Below, in pieces: positions 23,707 through 35,745 of a DNA stretch of 64,000 bases. The notes below the pieces were generated by a model. It was not told the origin of the DNA. It was given only the letters and a program-made list of their open reading frames with translations, and did not search any database. Source of the stretch: Chrysemys picta bellii. Taxonomy: Eukaryota; Chordata; Testudines; Emydidae. The stretch is from positions 17,384,572-17,448,571 of the forward strand of contig NC_088800.1 of NCBI RefSeq assembly GCF_011386835.1, written 5' to 3'. The translations under genes and the position numbers were made by a program. Numbering within the stretch: the first letter of the stretch is position 1; every line of letters starts with the position of its first letter.

Positions 23707-24222
23707 GTTGACCTGCCTGAGGCACTTTTGTGCCTCACCAACTTCTTTGCTGGAGAGGGCTGCCCCTTTTTTGTAGCTTTCTTCAGTTTTTTTGAAGCAG
23801 GGGGGCTGTGGCGAGCAGTAGAGCTGGAGTTGGCGCCTGGGTCTGAAACTGACCCGACAGACTTCTGCAGGAGGAGCAGTTTCAGTTTAAGCTCCCTGTC
23901 CTTTCGTGCCCTGGAACTGAGTTTGGTACAGTGGGCACATTTTTGGGGAATGTGTATTTCCCTCCAAGCACTTTATACAATGAGAGTGGCCATCAGAGAG
24001 TGGAATAGCATCCTTACACGTAGCGCAGTGCTTAAAGCCTGTGGAGCCAGGCACGGTAGAAGCGGCTGCGGCTGAGAGAATTTTTTTTTTTTTGTAAACA
24101 CATAAAAGAACTAATGAGCTACACTAACAAGAACTGACAACAAACAAACTACTAGAACAGGTAATTGTAACAAAGTGAGGGATTTCCTAACGAGTCTGCT
24201 GAGCTCCGTCTCAGGCCGGGGA

Positions 24223-24415
24223 CGGTAGAGAAGGAACTGAGGAGATTGGCCACGCATGCACACTATTATCCTAGACTCACTGCGGGGGGCAGCCTCTGCG
24301 CATGTGTGGCCAGTACGAGTACTGCTACGAAAAATCTCCGAGTGAAGGCGCAGGGACGCACCAACACCTGGAGTGGAGCACCCACAGGGACATCTCTCAA
24401 AGAAGAACTTCTGGC
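24223..24415. repeat. DIRS 5' terminal inverted repeat
   Basis: Inverted partner of about 17391-17580, with a few substitutions (for example GGCCACGCATGCACACTATT against AATAGTGCGCATGCGTGGCC). It ends in CACAGGGACATCTCTC, the sequence copied in the internal complementary region. Confidence 0.9.
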
Positions 24416-25629
24416 ACCAGTGCCCTCTCCCTTCCCTAAGCCCCTGCCTCGAGTGCACATGAGGATCAGACATAGGCAAGAGCTGAACTCCACCTCCCCT
24501 AGCCACCCATTGGCCAAATCAGGGGGGATGAGGGAACTGATTAATTGCAGCAAACCACCACGCCCCCTTTGTATTTTAACATTCCTGGGCACATAGCAGC
24601 CATTCTTGCTACTGAAGGCTGCCTCATCTGATGGGTGGTGTGGGTATCACAGCAAGGTTTGCAAGTTTGCTGTGAATGTAACCCCAACATCTTATGGGGC
24701 CAGGAAGGAATTTTTCCTTCCAGGAAAGATTAACAAGGTGTCACCTTCAACACAGCATCCTAGAGGCCCGATAGATGAGGATAGTAAAGATAAGAGAGAG
24801 CATCTTAAAAATCGGCTTGGGGGCAATAAATGTCAAGTAGTGTTGGCAAGAGGCTTCCTGGGCAGCTCCTGGGGTAAGCCTGAGCAGGGGGCCCAGAGGG
24901 TCCGCTGGACCCTGTTTGCCTGTAAGGAAGAGCAAGCCTTAAGTCTTTGTAGACCCAGGTCCCCATCATCACTCCCTGCAAGGAGAGACTGGTTGGATTT
25001 AGCAATGTGCTGAATCATTAATTGCCAGAGTTTGGGTAAAAGAGACAACCTTCATTCCCCACTGGTATGGCATGAGGCCCTTCTCCCCTTCACTGGACCC
25101 AAGTAACGGCTGGCAGTTTGGGGAGACAGAGTTAGTCCCCACTCCCTTAACATTAAAGTTTATAAAGCTGGAGCCTGGTGTCTCTATAATCTGGTTTCTC
25201 CTGTGTGTCCTGCTCAAACACCAGGTTTTTTTATTCTTTAGTCTCTCGAACAAGAGACGAACTTCATTTCCTGTGAATAGATCTGGCTCAACTAGTGGTT
25301 TTAAGTCTGATCCTGAGTTTAGTATGAACATAACACTTAACAGCACTACTGTTTGTACCACTCTCTACTAAAAGTCAGCAGCAAATCAGAACACTCATTG
25401 CAGGCATAAAGCTTGATATTTAAAAATAACGATCCCACTATTTAAAGATCAAAATACATTTTTAAAGTGAATTTATTGTACTTAATAATGGGGACAGACG
25501 GATAACCCTGGAGAATAAAATCTTCGTTATATCCACCTAGCAGCTGCAATCTGAGCAGTAAGAGCTGCCTGTTACACCTCACTCTTGTTCTGGTATCACA
25601 TCTAGAAGTGCAAAAGTAGTTCGGTATCC
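24416..25629. other. Mostly unassigned DNA with a weak CR1 3' remnant
   Basis: About 24690-24745 (GGGGCCAGGAAGGAATTTTT) resembles the CR1 3' region GGTCAGGAAGGAATTTT on the plus strand. Nothing else is recognised. Open frames of up to 135 codons overlap antisense and carry no domain. Confidence 0.4.
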
Positions 25630-26110
25630 AGCTCTATTCAATTCTATTATTATTAGTATTACAGTAACACCTAGAGCAGTGATACTCAGACCTCAGGGTT
25701 TCAGGAGCCAAATTAGTGATCAACATCACCCCAAAGAGCCACAGTAGTGTGAAGTCACTGTTTCATTTACTATAGTTCTGTATATTCCTACTTAAACAGA
25801 ATGACTGGAAATATGTAGTTTATATAATAATAAATAATTATATATATTATTCTCTCAGCAAAATGATTGACCAAGTATTATTATTTTATCCACTACCATT
25901 GGTTAGTAACATAGTAAAAGCATCCTGATTGGTTAATAAGAAAATCACACAATGTCTTAGTATCATATGCTGCAAAGAGCCGCTTGTGCCTCACGAGCCT
26001 GAGTCTGAGTACCACTGACCTGGAGGCTCCAACCAATTTTGAGGCCCCATTGTGCTAAGCATTGTATGTGCACATAGTATGAGAGAATCCCTGCCCTGAA
26101 GCACTTACAA
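25630..26110. repeat. Old dispersed repeat split by a hAT-like element
   Basis: The outer parts TATTATTAGTATTACAGTAA and, after the insertion, GAGGCCCCATTGTGCTAAGC followed by CACTTACAATGTAAATAGAC form one abundant old amniote repeat. Part of the same family is at 13605-13720. Family name not assigned. Confidence 0.65.
25677..26017. mobile_element. Non-autonomous hAT-like element (341 bp)
   Basis: Terminal inverted repeats are CAGTGATACTCAGACCTCA and TGAGTCTGAGTACCACTG. The flanks ACCTAGAG (25669-25676) and ACCTGGAG (26018-26025) form an 8-bp duplication with one mismatch. The interior is AT-rich and non-coding. Confidence 0.9.
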
Positions 26111-26134
26111 TGTAAATAGACAAGAGCATGCATT

Positions 26135-26401
26135 CAGGGCCGGCTCCAGGGTTTTTGCCGCCCCAAGCGGCGGGGAAAAACAACAACCACCATGATTGCG
26201 ATCGGCGGCAGCTCGATCGCGATCGGCAGCAGCTCCACCGCGCCGCTTTCTTCTTCCGCGGCACTTCAGCGGCAGGTCCTTCCCTCCGAGAGGGACCAAG
26301 GGACCCGCTGCGGATTGCCACCAAAGAGCCTGACGTGCCGCCCCTTCCCCTTGGCCGCCCCAAGCACCTGCTTGCTGGGCTGGTGCCTGGAGCCGGCCCT
26401 G
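26135..26401. mobile_element. Non-autonomous hAT-like element (267 bp, GC-rich)
   Basis: Inverted termini CAGGGCCGGCTCCAGG / CCTGGAGCCGGCCCTG are exact over 16 bases. An exact 8-bp duplication, CATGCATT, lies at 26127-26134 and 26402-26409. The interior is GC-rich with CGATCGCGATCGGC palindromes. Open frames on both strands are compositional. Confidence 0.95.
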
Positions 26402-26409
26402 CATGCATT

Positions 26410-27388
26410 CAAGTCTTGGGTTTCTGAATGATTCTATCCACTAGCATGCCAATTAATGCTGATGTGGCTATGATTTGCAACATGAAAATCTGTCTCCTGG
26501 GAACCAGATTTCACAGCTAGTGAGCAGCCCTCAGATAGGGACTCTTTTAGGCTACTTCTGGCTCTTTGAAGAGTAAATGTTTAAAAAGATGATTAAAGTA
26601 TTAAATGAATCATGCAGAATAGTCCGAGGAAAATAAGTTCATTTAGTCTTGCATAATGCTTCTTGTAACATGCTTAGGTATCGCTGGCCTCTGGGAGTCA
26701 AATTTTCCATTGCAATATTAGGAAGTTAGTTGGGCTGGCTATTGAGTAATAGGGAAATTGTTTTCTAGTTTGTGCCAGCGTCTTAATCTTCAAGAGAACA
26801 CAGACTCGTCAACAACACTGAAGAGTCTGTTGTAGTGAGATGCAGCCATGAGAGTTATGGGGACTCCTGCAGGGAGGGACTGGGATCGGGTTTGTGAGGC
26901 AGCAGTACTGTATGTAAAAAGAAAGTGAGACGAATATGAGGAGGGGGATTTTTCGAAGAAAAACTGATGTAGTTTTTAATGCTGGGCTAAATGAAAGAGG
27001 CATTTAGGAAACTTTAACAACAAGACTTGCAGAATGCAAGAGAATGATCCTATTGTAGGACTAGCTAGGAGAGAGACTGGGTGTGGTAATTAGGAATAAT
27101 AGGAGAGTTTAGCAAAAGCCACCCGGTGAGCAAGTTTGTTATTTAAAACACCAAAAAAGCTTTCAAAGCTAAGGAGCTTACCACAATTAAAATAATCAAA
27201 AGTGTGACTTTTAACTAAGGCTTCATCTCCTTCAAGAAGCTTCTTATGTCAGTGCAGAATTGAAGCAAAAAAAGACATTGCATATGTCTTATATTAAGGT
27301 GATAAGCCTAAGGGAGAAGTGATATGGTACAGCTTTCCATCCCCAGCTAGCTGCAAAATCTAGATAATTCCTAAACACAAGGGATAGA
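26410..27388. other. Unassigned DNA
   Basis: No gene or repeat family recognised. Confidence 0.4.
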
Positions 27389-27489
27389 ATTTTCAAAAGT
27401 GCTCATCATTGGCCTAACTGTTCACTGGTAAAACTCACATTGACTTCCATGGGAACAGAGTCAGGCCAACACTGAGCACTTTTGAAAAT
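27389..27489. repeat. Hairpin repeat
   Basis: Perfect inverted ends ATTTTCAAAAGTGCTCA / TGAGCACTTTTGAAAAT enclose a ACATTGACTTCCATGGGAAC centre. It is an old palindromic repeat common in sauropsid DNA, with a related fragment near 6745. Confidence 0.8.
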
Positions 27490-29852
27490 CCCACCCAAAG
27501 ACATTCTAGGTATGTCAAAGGAAGGAGTTGAAAGTGATGGGATCAGACGATCTAGAACTATGTGGCTCTCCTGGGCCATCTACTCCTTGCGACACATAAG
27601 TTGGGGTCCTGAATGGAGGACATCCTCTATCTCACATTTTAGGATGTGTGCTGGGATCCTGAACTTGGGCCTTAAAAGGACCTGCAGAGGTGTCAAGGAA
27701 ACATTTAAAAGTATTCTGTCCACAGGGAATTCTGCTGCTCATTTGCAGATTACATACTCTGCCCTTTGTGAAATATTTGCATGAAAGCATGTTGGCTGAA
27801 GTGTTCTTGTGCTCCTGTTGCCTGAGGTCATTTGTGATATAATCGTGACTAAAGCAACCAGCTGAGAGGTGACAGACAGATCATAATTACAGATGGGCCA
27901 ACAAGCTTCTAAAGCTTCACAGGTTTGGTTCAACTTGGATGCTTATTCAATCTTGGAGAGAAGCCTGTGGAGTTTCCCATTTCTCTCTCTTCCAGGCCTG
28001 TGACATGATACCCTCAGCTTGCAGGATAGGCTTTCAGCCCCTCCCCCCCCCACCTCTGTGCAGATCAGAATCCTGCTCTGTCTCCTCTGAGCTACTGTGA
28101 GGTCTCACTACATTATGGTTCCCAGTGCAGATGGGGGTATAGCTAGCTAAGGCTCAGTACTTTATAGGTACTAATAATACCAAGCTCCAGATTACATTAG
28201 AAATATCCGGATCTGGAAATACCAGGGACCCAACACTGTATCTTTCCAGGTAGGTGAATGGGGGAGCGAGAGGCCGGCACGTAGACCAGCCAGCCATCAA
28301 ACTGAGAAGGAGCTGAACTTGGAAGGGGAGGATCAATTGTCTGGAGAACAGGTGAGAGGGTAAATGACAGCTGGAAGCAGGCGACTGTGTGGATTGTAAA
28401 GAGGAAGCCTGAGGCCTAGTAAGGAACCAGTGGAACCAATCCTGAGCCTTATAGGTCAGAGGTCCTCTCCAGAAGTTGGAGAAAAACTATGTTCAAGCTG
28501 GCTCTACTATGATGGTGTGTCCAGACCTACACATCAGCGCTGCAAGTGAGGAATACAAACAGCAGGGTCAGATGAGCTCAAAAACAAAGATCCTGTTTTC
28601 AGCAAGTCTTCCTAATAATAAGGAGCAGGGTACAGAAAATGACACCAAAGCAGAATGGTCTCTAAATGGAATGTTTTGCTGAGTTTTCCATGGGTTGTCA
28701 GCAGCTCTCTAAATAGTTCAGCACAGCCAAAAAGCCACAGTCCAACATGAATGCAAGCAAGGAAGGTTCAGCACAGAAGTCTGAAAAGGGCATCCCTGAG
28801 CAGCTGCAGAGCTCTAAGAAGTCAAGTGTCTGAAGGATTAAGATTTGATTTTTGACGTATCCAGTGGTTGGGGATGCAGAGGTTGAGGGGGCAGGTAGGG
28901 GAAGGGAGCAGAGCCTGAGGCTTTGTGCCAACCAGACAAGATGCACACAGGGACAGGAAAAAGGAAACCACAAAGCTCTGCAATAAACGCTGGGATTATT
29001 AGTGGGGAGGATAAACCAGTTCAGATGAAGTAAGTGACCCCAAACCTTTTTTGCAAAATTCAGATAGGGTTTGAGTTTCAAAAACATACAATTCATTTTT
29101 TTCCTCCTATAATTTTTGCACTTTTTGGTTTTGGCTGGATCTGGATGAAAAAGTGCCACAATGCTGCAAGGAAATCTGTCTGTTCTCGCAGCATTTCAGC
29201 CCAGCCAAGAGGAGGAGGAATCAGGACTCTCATGAGAGTGTTTCCAGGTCAGTTTTGCAGACTCCAGAGGTCAAGGTAAGGTGCGCCAGACTGTTGGGTG
29301 CTGCTGAAAACCCTGAGCCACTGGAAATGTGCTCATTGGTAGGTAAGAGGAGAGAAATTGTAAACACAAAGGGAAGAGGATATAAGAAAACAATGGCCTA
29401 ACTGGTGTCACTAGAGAGGATACTGGCTTCCTGCTAGGAATGTGTAGGGTTAGTTCCTGAGAGTAAGCCAGCCTGACCGGAACTGGTAGAAACAGCCGAA
29501 AATTGAAAATAGGGATGTCACAGCTTGCTTGCTTGCACAACACAGAGATGATAATGTCGCCTCTGAGCATCCTGGGACAGAGAGCGAGATAAGGGAATTT
29601 AGAACATGACTGATGGGTGAACAGAGCAGCAGTGCCTAACATCTGCTCAAGCAACTTTCAAGTGCCACCAGTTTTTTATATGGATACTATGAAATCACAC
29701 AATGAAAGGATTATCATGTCACATTAGCTCCCTCACCCTACTTGCCCAAATTGCAGGGGGGGACGGACCCAGAGGACATGGAAGGGTCTCATCTAATCCA
29801 TTGTAAGACACACACTTTCCCCCCCTACATTTCTGTGACAAGAATGGCACCA
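27490..29852. other. Unassigned DNA
   Basis: No supported gene. The longest frame (153 codons, minus strand, 28698-29159) has no recognisable domain and no splice or promoter support. A short C run lies at about 28044-28053. Confidence 0.45.
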
Positions 29853-29860
29853 GGACAGGT

Positions 29861-29984
29861 TAGGGTGACCAGATGTCCCGATTTTATAGGGACAGTCCTG
29901 ATTTTTGGGTCTTTTTCTTATATAGGATCCGATTACCCTCCCACCCCAGTCCCGATTTTTCACACTTGCTGTCTGGTCACCCTA
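29861..29984 (+). mobile_element. Short hAT-like MITE (124 bp)
   Basis: Inverted termini TAGGGTGACCAGA / GTCTGGTCACCCTA and an exact 8-bp duplication GGACAGGT at 29853-29860 and 29985-29992. The palindromic TGTCCCGATTTTATAGGGAC lies just inside the left end. Confidence 0.95.
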
Positions 29985-29992
29985 GGACAGGT

Positions 29993-31767
29993 TCATGGCT
30001 ACATAGAATTGTAACCAGTGACAGTGACCACAGTGTGAGCAGGCATGAGCAATCAAAGTCTGAGCCAAATGTCACAGAAATGCAGTTCTCTGCTTAAGAC
30101 AACAGTGGTGGAGTGAGAAGGAAGCTGTAACCAATACACGAGGCACAAAGGATTTGAAAAGGAGACACCACATTAAATTTAAGACAGCAGCAAAGTGTCG
30201 TTTAGTTTTACTCGCACCCTTCCCCACACACCCTCACTCTCACCTTTTAAAAAGGGAAAAGTGTACGTATAGAGGAAAAAGGGAGAAAGTAAACCTCAGT
30301 CATATTCCCCCCCGATCTAAAGGTCAATGGAAAGACACCCATTGATTTCCAAAAAGTGTTGGATTATGCCCATCCATTTTAATAATAACAGTGCAGCAAT
30401 AAGGAAGGAGTATTGAAACAATAGCCACGACAGGATTGAAGAGCGTCAGAGACATTTGAAAGGCAACCCAGAAACACCAGAATTGCCCCAATGAAAATTT
30501 TACATTATGATCCTGATTCAAAAAGCTTTAACATTCCCAAGACCAGTTTTGTCAGTAAGTGTTCACAGGGAGCCTTTGGCTGACAGGCAAACTGGCTGTT
30601 CTAATTGTGGGTACGTATGTGACTGTGGAATAGCTTGTGAGGAATGTGGAAGCACATGGACCTCAGTCATTTACCCTCCTTGGTCCTTTTCATGCCCCTT
30701 CCTCCTCCAACCCAGAGATAAAAATATCTAGCCATTTCTTTGACAGAGACAGAACCACGCAAGCAGAACCATGCAATGTTTGCCTTTTGGTGAACTCCCC
30801 TCCACGATACCCCCCCTTTTCCAAATCCCATGCTACTTTCTTTCCCCTGTCCAGGTCTCCGATTCACGACAGTGGCTCATGGGACAGTGTATGCAGCTTG
30901 GAGTCAGGAATTGCTCTTCACTGTGCTGTAAAACCCAGACCAAGTCACTAAATAAGAATAATTTCAGCCATCCCATTCCTGTACTCACTCCAGAATCCAC
31001 CGGTCAGTTCTATTGGTTTAAGAAAATGACATTGGGGCTATATAGCTTCTGGGGGAGCCGAGCAAGTTTAGTTAATGTAGTGGTAAACATGTCAGGAGAT
31101 GCTGAAGGCTTGTCCGCAGTAGGGCCCGCCACCAGTGCTAAGATCAGTGCGCCTGAGCCAGTGGTAGCCTTCATAGGAATGGTTTTCTGAAGTTCCCTAG
31201 CAGAGACAGGAGTCATTGGGAGAGGCATGGCAGGTGTTTTGTGGGAATCAGGGAGAAAGAACAGGTGTGGACTTGTTACTGGAAGACAAGGAAACTCCCA
31301 GTGCAATCAGACAAGGAGCAGAAGCAGAGCCTCCGGGGCTGTTTTGGTTTGTGTGTAGCTTGTTCATCTTTGCTTTCCTTTTCCCATGGTAGCAGAGCTT
31401 GCATATCAGTATCATTCTGACATTCAAATCGTGTCCTGGTTATTTTGTTATTGTATCTCAACTCCACAGACTAGCCCTGACAAGATCTTAAAAAACGTTA
31501 TGACAATTCTAAGTGCCAATAAAGTGAATGGTGAAACAATGCTGAACCTGTCAAACAAAAAGATCTGAAGAGTAGCTACAAGGGCTTCTGTAGCTATGTT
31601 TTTCCTTCACAGTTAAAAATCTTGGCCCTTTGGAATAGATTTCTGTTCTTCCAATATACCAAAGAAGCCATCCATTTAAAAATATTTGCTTAAAAAAACC
31701 ACCCCAGTAAATAATCAGAGAAGTCACAAAGCTTCCCAAATTTAGATATTTAAAGCAATGATCATCT
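29993..31767. other. Unassigned DNA
   Basis: Open frames of up to 139 codons on both strands, none with a recognisable domain. No repeat boundary is clear. Confidence 0.4.
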
Positions 31768-32700
31768 TTCATAGACTATAGCCTTATAGACTTTAAGGCC
31801 AGAAGGGACCATCAAAATCTCTAGTCTGACCTCCTTCACATCACAGGCTACAGAACCTCACTCATCCACTTCTGTACTAAGCTCATAGTATCTGGCTGAG
31901 TTACTGAAGTCCTCAAATCCTCATTTAAAGACTTCAGATTACAGAAAATCCACCCATTACTCTAGTTAAAACCAGCAATTGACCCATGTCCCATGCTGCA
32001 GTGGAAGACAAAACCCTCCCCCCCCCCGCAACATCAGGGTCTCTGCCAATTTGATCTGGAGAAAAAAATCATTCCCGACCTCAAATATGGCGATCAGTTG
32101 GACCCTGAGCATATGGGCAAGACCCACCAGGTAGACACCTGGGAAAGAATTCTCTGTAGTAACCCAGAGCCCTCCTCCTTTAATGTCCCATCTCTAGCCA
32201 CTGGAAATATTTGCTAATAGCAGTTGCAGGGGGTGCACATGCCATTGTAGGCAGTCTCGTCACACCATCCCCTCCATAAACTTCTCAATCTCATTCTTAA
32301 AACAAGTTAGGTGATTTGTCCCCACTACTCCCCTGGGAAGGCTGTTCCAGAGCGTCACCCCTCTGATGGTTAGAAACCTCTGTCTAATTTCAAGCCTAAA
32401 TGTATTTGTTCATGTGCCAGCATTGTCCCTTAACTTAAATAACTCCTCTTCCTCCCTGGTGTTTATCCCTCTGATGTATTTATAAAGGGCAATCAGATCT
32501 CCCCTCAACCTTTTTGTTAATGCTAAACAAGTCATGCTCCTTAAGTCTCCTCTTATAAGGTAGGATGATCAGAGGAATGGAGAACCCAGTAGCCCTTCTC
32601 TGCCCCTGTTCCAGTTTAAATTCATCTACTGTAAACATGAAGACCAGAATTGCACACGGTATTCCTGATGTGATTTCAAACCTCTGTGATCGTCATGTTT
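31768..32700 (-). repeat. CR1 LINE 3' portion
   Basis: On the minus strand this reads from the LINE C-terminal coding part (the plus strand shows CTTCCTCCCTGGTGTTTATC, CAGATCTCCCCTCAACC, CTTCTCTGCCCCTGTTCCAG) to the CR1 3' untranslated part (CAGAAGGGACCATCAAAATC). Frameshifts and stops throughout. A C run at about 32015-32027 lies in the 3' untranslated portion. Confidence 0.85.
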
Positions 32701-33404
32701 TAATAAGAAATGTTTACAATGGAAATTGTCAGCTCAGTCCCTACTACTTGTCAGTGCCACTTTCATCAAGTCTCAAGGAGTGTGGAACTCAGCCCATTGC
32801 TTCTTTAGTTATATAAAATCTCGTAAACAGAATGCTGAACTGATAAATGCAATAGCAGGCATGCAGCTAGCAAGAGTCTGAAAACGGGAACGAAGAGGTA
32901 GCCAGGTTAAGTTTAGCTTATGGGGTGTTATGGCAACACATAGCACATAATGTGAAATGTGAAAGCGTACAAATACTCCAAAGTACTTCTAAAGAGAAAT
33001 AAATCCAGAATCAGTAGAGCTAAAAGAGATCTCATGTTGAGCTATTGAGAGGCACAGGAAGAGTGGGCCTCTTCTTTCAAATGTCCAATACATGGCATGT
33101 GAAGAAACTAATAAGCAATCAATTGTCAGTTTCCAGCAGAGAAACAAGCTGACATCTCACCATAAAACAAAAAGAAGATGACAACAACTACAATACAATT
33201 CTAAGCTATACAGCTTGAATATGGATGTTATAGGAGACCCTGATTATTCCTGGCATGCAAATGGTTTGGGGGATAAAAACACTGAAGGGCTATATGATAA
33301 CGGAATGAACAGTCATTTGGGAACTTCTCTGTGCATTTTTAACGTTTGGCTTTTTTAAAAGGTGTAGAATTTTTGTAAAGGAAGTATGGTATTGTGATAA
33401 ACTA
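32701..33404. other. Unassigned DNA
   Basis: Nothing recognised. Confidence 0.4.
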
Positions 33405-33590
33405 TTCAGAGGTGTTGTGTTCATTCTGTAAGGTGTCATCTAACAACTCAATTGCCAGAGATATAGAGCACTCTCCAGAAGGTAGCATCTGAAATGTTTT
33501 TAAAGATGGATTCCTGAATCTCAGATATTGTTCAGAGTGCAGTGGGCTTATATTTCAAAACCTGTTAGCTGGTCTTCACTGAAACACGTT
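33405..33590 (+). repeat. Direct repeat, copy 1
   Basis: About 180 bases match 35555-35745 in the same orientation. Shared words include GTAAGGTGTCATCTA, AACAACTCAATT or AGCAACTCAATT, AGATATAGAGCACTCTCC and TGAATCTCAGATA. Divergence is roughly 15-20 percent by eye. It may be a dispersed repeat or a local duplication. Confidence 0.8.
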
Positions 33591-35554
33591 TCAACCTTAA
33601 CTTTTTAACCAAGTTTTTTGTTTAGGAACTTCCCAGGTATTTTGAAGAAGTGTTAAAAGTTTAAATCAGGTTGGCATATAAGATCCGCAGGAAGGGGTGC
33701 TCTGCTCTAACACATCCTAAGAATCTAGGTTGGGTTCCCTTCCTCAAGACTTTGACAAGTCTATTGGAGGCATGTGCATGAAAGTGAGGGCACAACCAGG
33801 ACTGGGGTATGGGGGCGGTGGAAAGTGACAAGAACTGGAGGGGTAGAAACATGTTTTATCAACACTGAATATTTGGAACACCTATCATATATAATGTAGA
33901 AAGTTTTAAGTGTTTGAAGTGTAACATAGTTCAAGACTCTGCTTTTCCCAGTTCCCTCCATGCTCCACCCCGTTTGCTCCATGCTCCACCCTCTTATATT
34001 TGTCCCCACACCCAGTCTCCTGTCCCCCATCTATGTGCCTGCTCCTCCTACTCCCCCACCATCCCAAGACAGTTAGCACAGCTCTATGCCACCCAATTAC
34101 CAGTCCATGTCCCTCCTGGTCTACTGCACATTTCTCAATGCTCTCTACCCCCAAGACACCCACCTCTCCACATATTCCCTCCCTCCAATTTCCTGGCTTC
34201 CATCCATACTTCTCCACCTCCAGCTCACTCCAGAAGCTGCAGCAGCACAGGGTCAGTAGAAGGGCAAAGCATGTTTATAAACACATTTTAAACATGGCTG
34301 CATATACATGTGAAAATAGCTCGGTGTGAGTTAAGGCCCCAGCGTTAACTACAGGCAACAGGAAAAGGAGGAAAAGCAAGGAGAAATAAAAGTAATACTG
34401 TGTCCTGTCAACACAAGGAATGCACAACCACCACACAGGGCATTTCTCCACCTTGGTCAAACAGGGAGTCAGAACCAGAACTCTTTACAAGATGGTCCAA
34501 GAAAAGAGCAAAACCATAAACAAAGGATGGCTTGCTTCAGCCAGGGTGAAAAAAGCAACCATTAGTTTACAGAGTTTTAAGCAGTATTGACCGGCGCTTT
34601 CCCATTTCCTCCTTACTTTCTGGCCTTACTACAAACTGGGTAAATTCAAGCCCAAGCTCCTCCTCTTCCCTTTGTTCAGCTTTCCCTTGCCCCCTCTTTA
34701 TATATCTCTGCTCTAATAAGCATCTAGTTAATTCCCTTCCCTGTTTACAGTAGTATATGGGGTATGTGCACCGATCACAACTATATGTATTATATACATT
34801 TGCACTTCTCCCTCCATCCAATAACATTAAAAAGGCACTTCACCTGTGGAACATATGTGGAGTTTGTAGCCCAAGCCAGCTGGGAGATCGGTGAGCCAAA
34901 TAATCATTAGGAAAACTTTGAAAAGTCAATGACAGGAATGTATTTCAAGCACCACATCTTTTAAACCCATTTGCTGATTTTTTTCCGAGCTTCCCCGAAA
35001 AATTCTAACCCGGGGTGAGATGTGACATGTTCCATTTAGAGGGACTGACTTCTTTTTGAAGAAGTTGTGGAAGAGAGGTTTGAAAACTAGGTTTAGCTTG
35101 GGAAGCTAGTTTCAACCTTAACCCCGGCGCATTTACCACCATTCCGCAAATATGCATTTCTGGTCACCAATTATGCAGAATACAGCATTACAAATATGTA
35201 ACTCTTTTAGATGGTAAAGAGCATACAACTCTGAAGGCTCAAGATTCAGTTATAAAATTATGAATCTCAGACATTTTATGTATTGCAAAAAAAAAAAAAG
35301 GAGCGTGAGAGATAAAAATTCATAAATGATACAGATAATGTCAGCCTGCGCTTTAATTTTCAGCTCTGCACAGATGGTGAGAGACAAGGCCACAAATGGA
35401 TATTACAAAAATGCATAAACAGAGATTTGATTATTTTCCCCCAATCTGAGCATAATGAATATATGGAATGGCTTTCCAGGCATGCTTGTTAAGGGAAAGT
35501 CACTGCATTCATGACTGCTAAAATAAGGGCCAGGACTGGGAGACAGACCAAGGA
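33591..35554. other. Unassigned DNA between the direct repeats
   Basis: No gene supported. 33914-34329 is pyrimidine-rich on the plus strand, giving overlapping Pro/Ser/His-rich frames that look compositional. An A run lies at about 35287-35299. Confidence 0.4.
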
Positions 35555-35745
35555 TAAACTATACTTAGGTGTCATGTTCATTATGTAAGGTGTCATCTAG
35601 CAACTCAATTACATTAAAGATATAGAGCACTCTCCCAAAAGTGGTACCTGACGTGTTTTTGAAGGTGGATTCTTGAATCTCAGATAATGTTCAGAGTGAG
35701 GTGAGCTCACATTTCAAAAATGTGTCTTGTCTTTCCCCAGACATT
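35555..35745 (+). repeat. Direct repeat, copy 2
   Basis: Partner of 33405-33590, same strand, about 2.15 kb away. The outer flanks differ, so the homology ends within about 190 bases. Confidence 0.8.

Larger units (their letters stand above)
20738..24050 (-). pseudogene. DIRS gag, broken
   Basis: Structural nucleic-acid-binding protein of the DIRS element. An N-terminal Cys/His motif lies at about 23930-24040 (FKHCATCKDAIPL, then DGHSHCIKCL, then a shifted frame with KCAHCTKLSSRARKDRELK), the zinc-binding pattern of DIRS gag. A Lys-rich segment follows. A long Pro/Ser/Ala-rich middle runs through 21164-22560, and a conserved C-terminal stretch (EVQSTIEDLPFDGEKLFA) lies at about 21000-21060. 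Breaks: a one-base frame change between CIKCL and KCAHC near 23960-23980, a hAT-like insertion at 22574-23706, in-frame stops at 21164-21166 and 21089-21091. The apparent Met at 22657 lies inside the insertion and is not the true start. The probable original stop is at 20738-20740. Confidence 0.82.
17350..24415 (-). mobile_element. DIRS-type tyrosine-recombinase retrotransposon
   Basis: This is an about 7.07-kb element on the minus strand containing (5'-3') gag, RT/RNase H/methylase-like and tyrosine recombinase regions. It is bounded by inverted terminal repeats, with an internal complementary region beside the 3' terminal repeat. DIRS elements use a tyrosine recombinase instead of a DDE integrase and are believed to insert from a circular DNA form without target duplication, consistent with the absence of an obvious one here. 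The ends are approximate (within about 10 bases) because repeats such as CTTCTT blur them. RT and recombinase frames are open; gag is broken. Confidence 0.93.

Noticed and set aside
28698..29159. 153-codon minus-strand frame as a host gene
   Set aside because: No domain, signal peptide or splice context is recognisable, and overlapping frames exist on the other strand.
33914..34329. Pro/His-rich plus-strand frames
   Set aside because: The stretch is simply pyrimidine-rich. Two different frames stay open over the same bases, as expected from composition.
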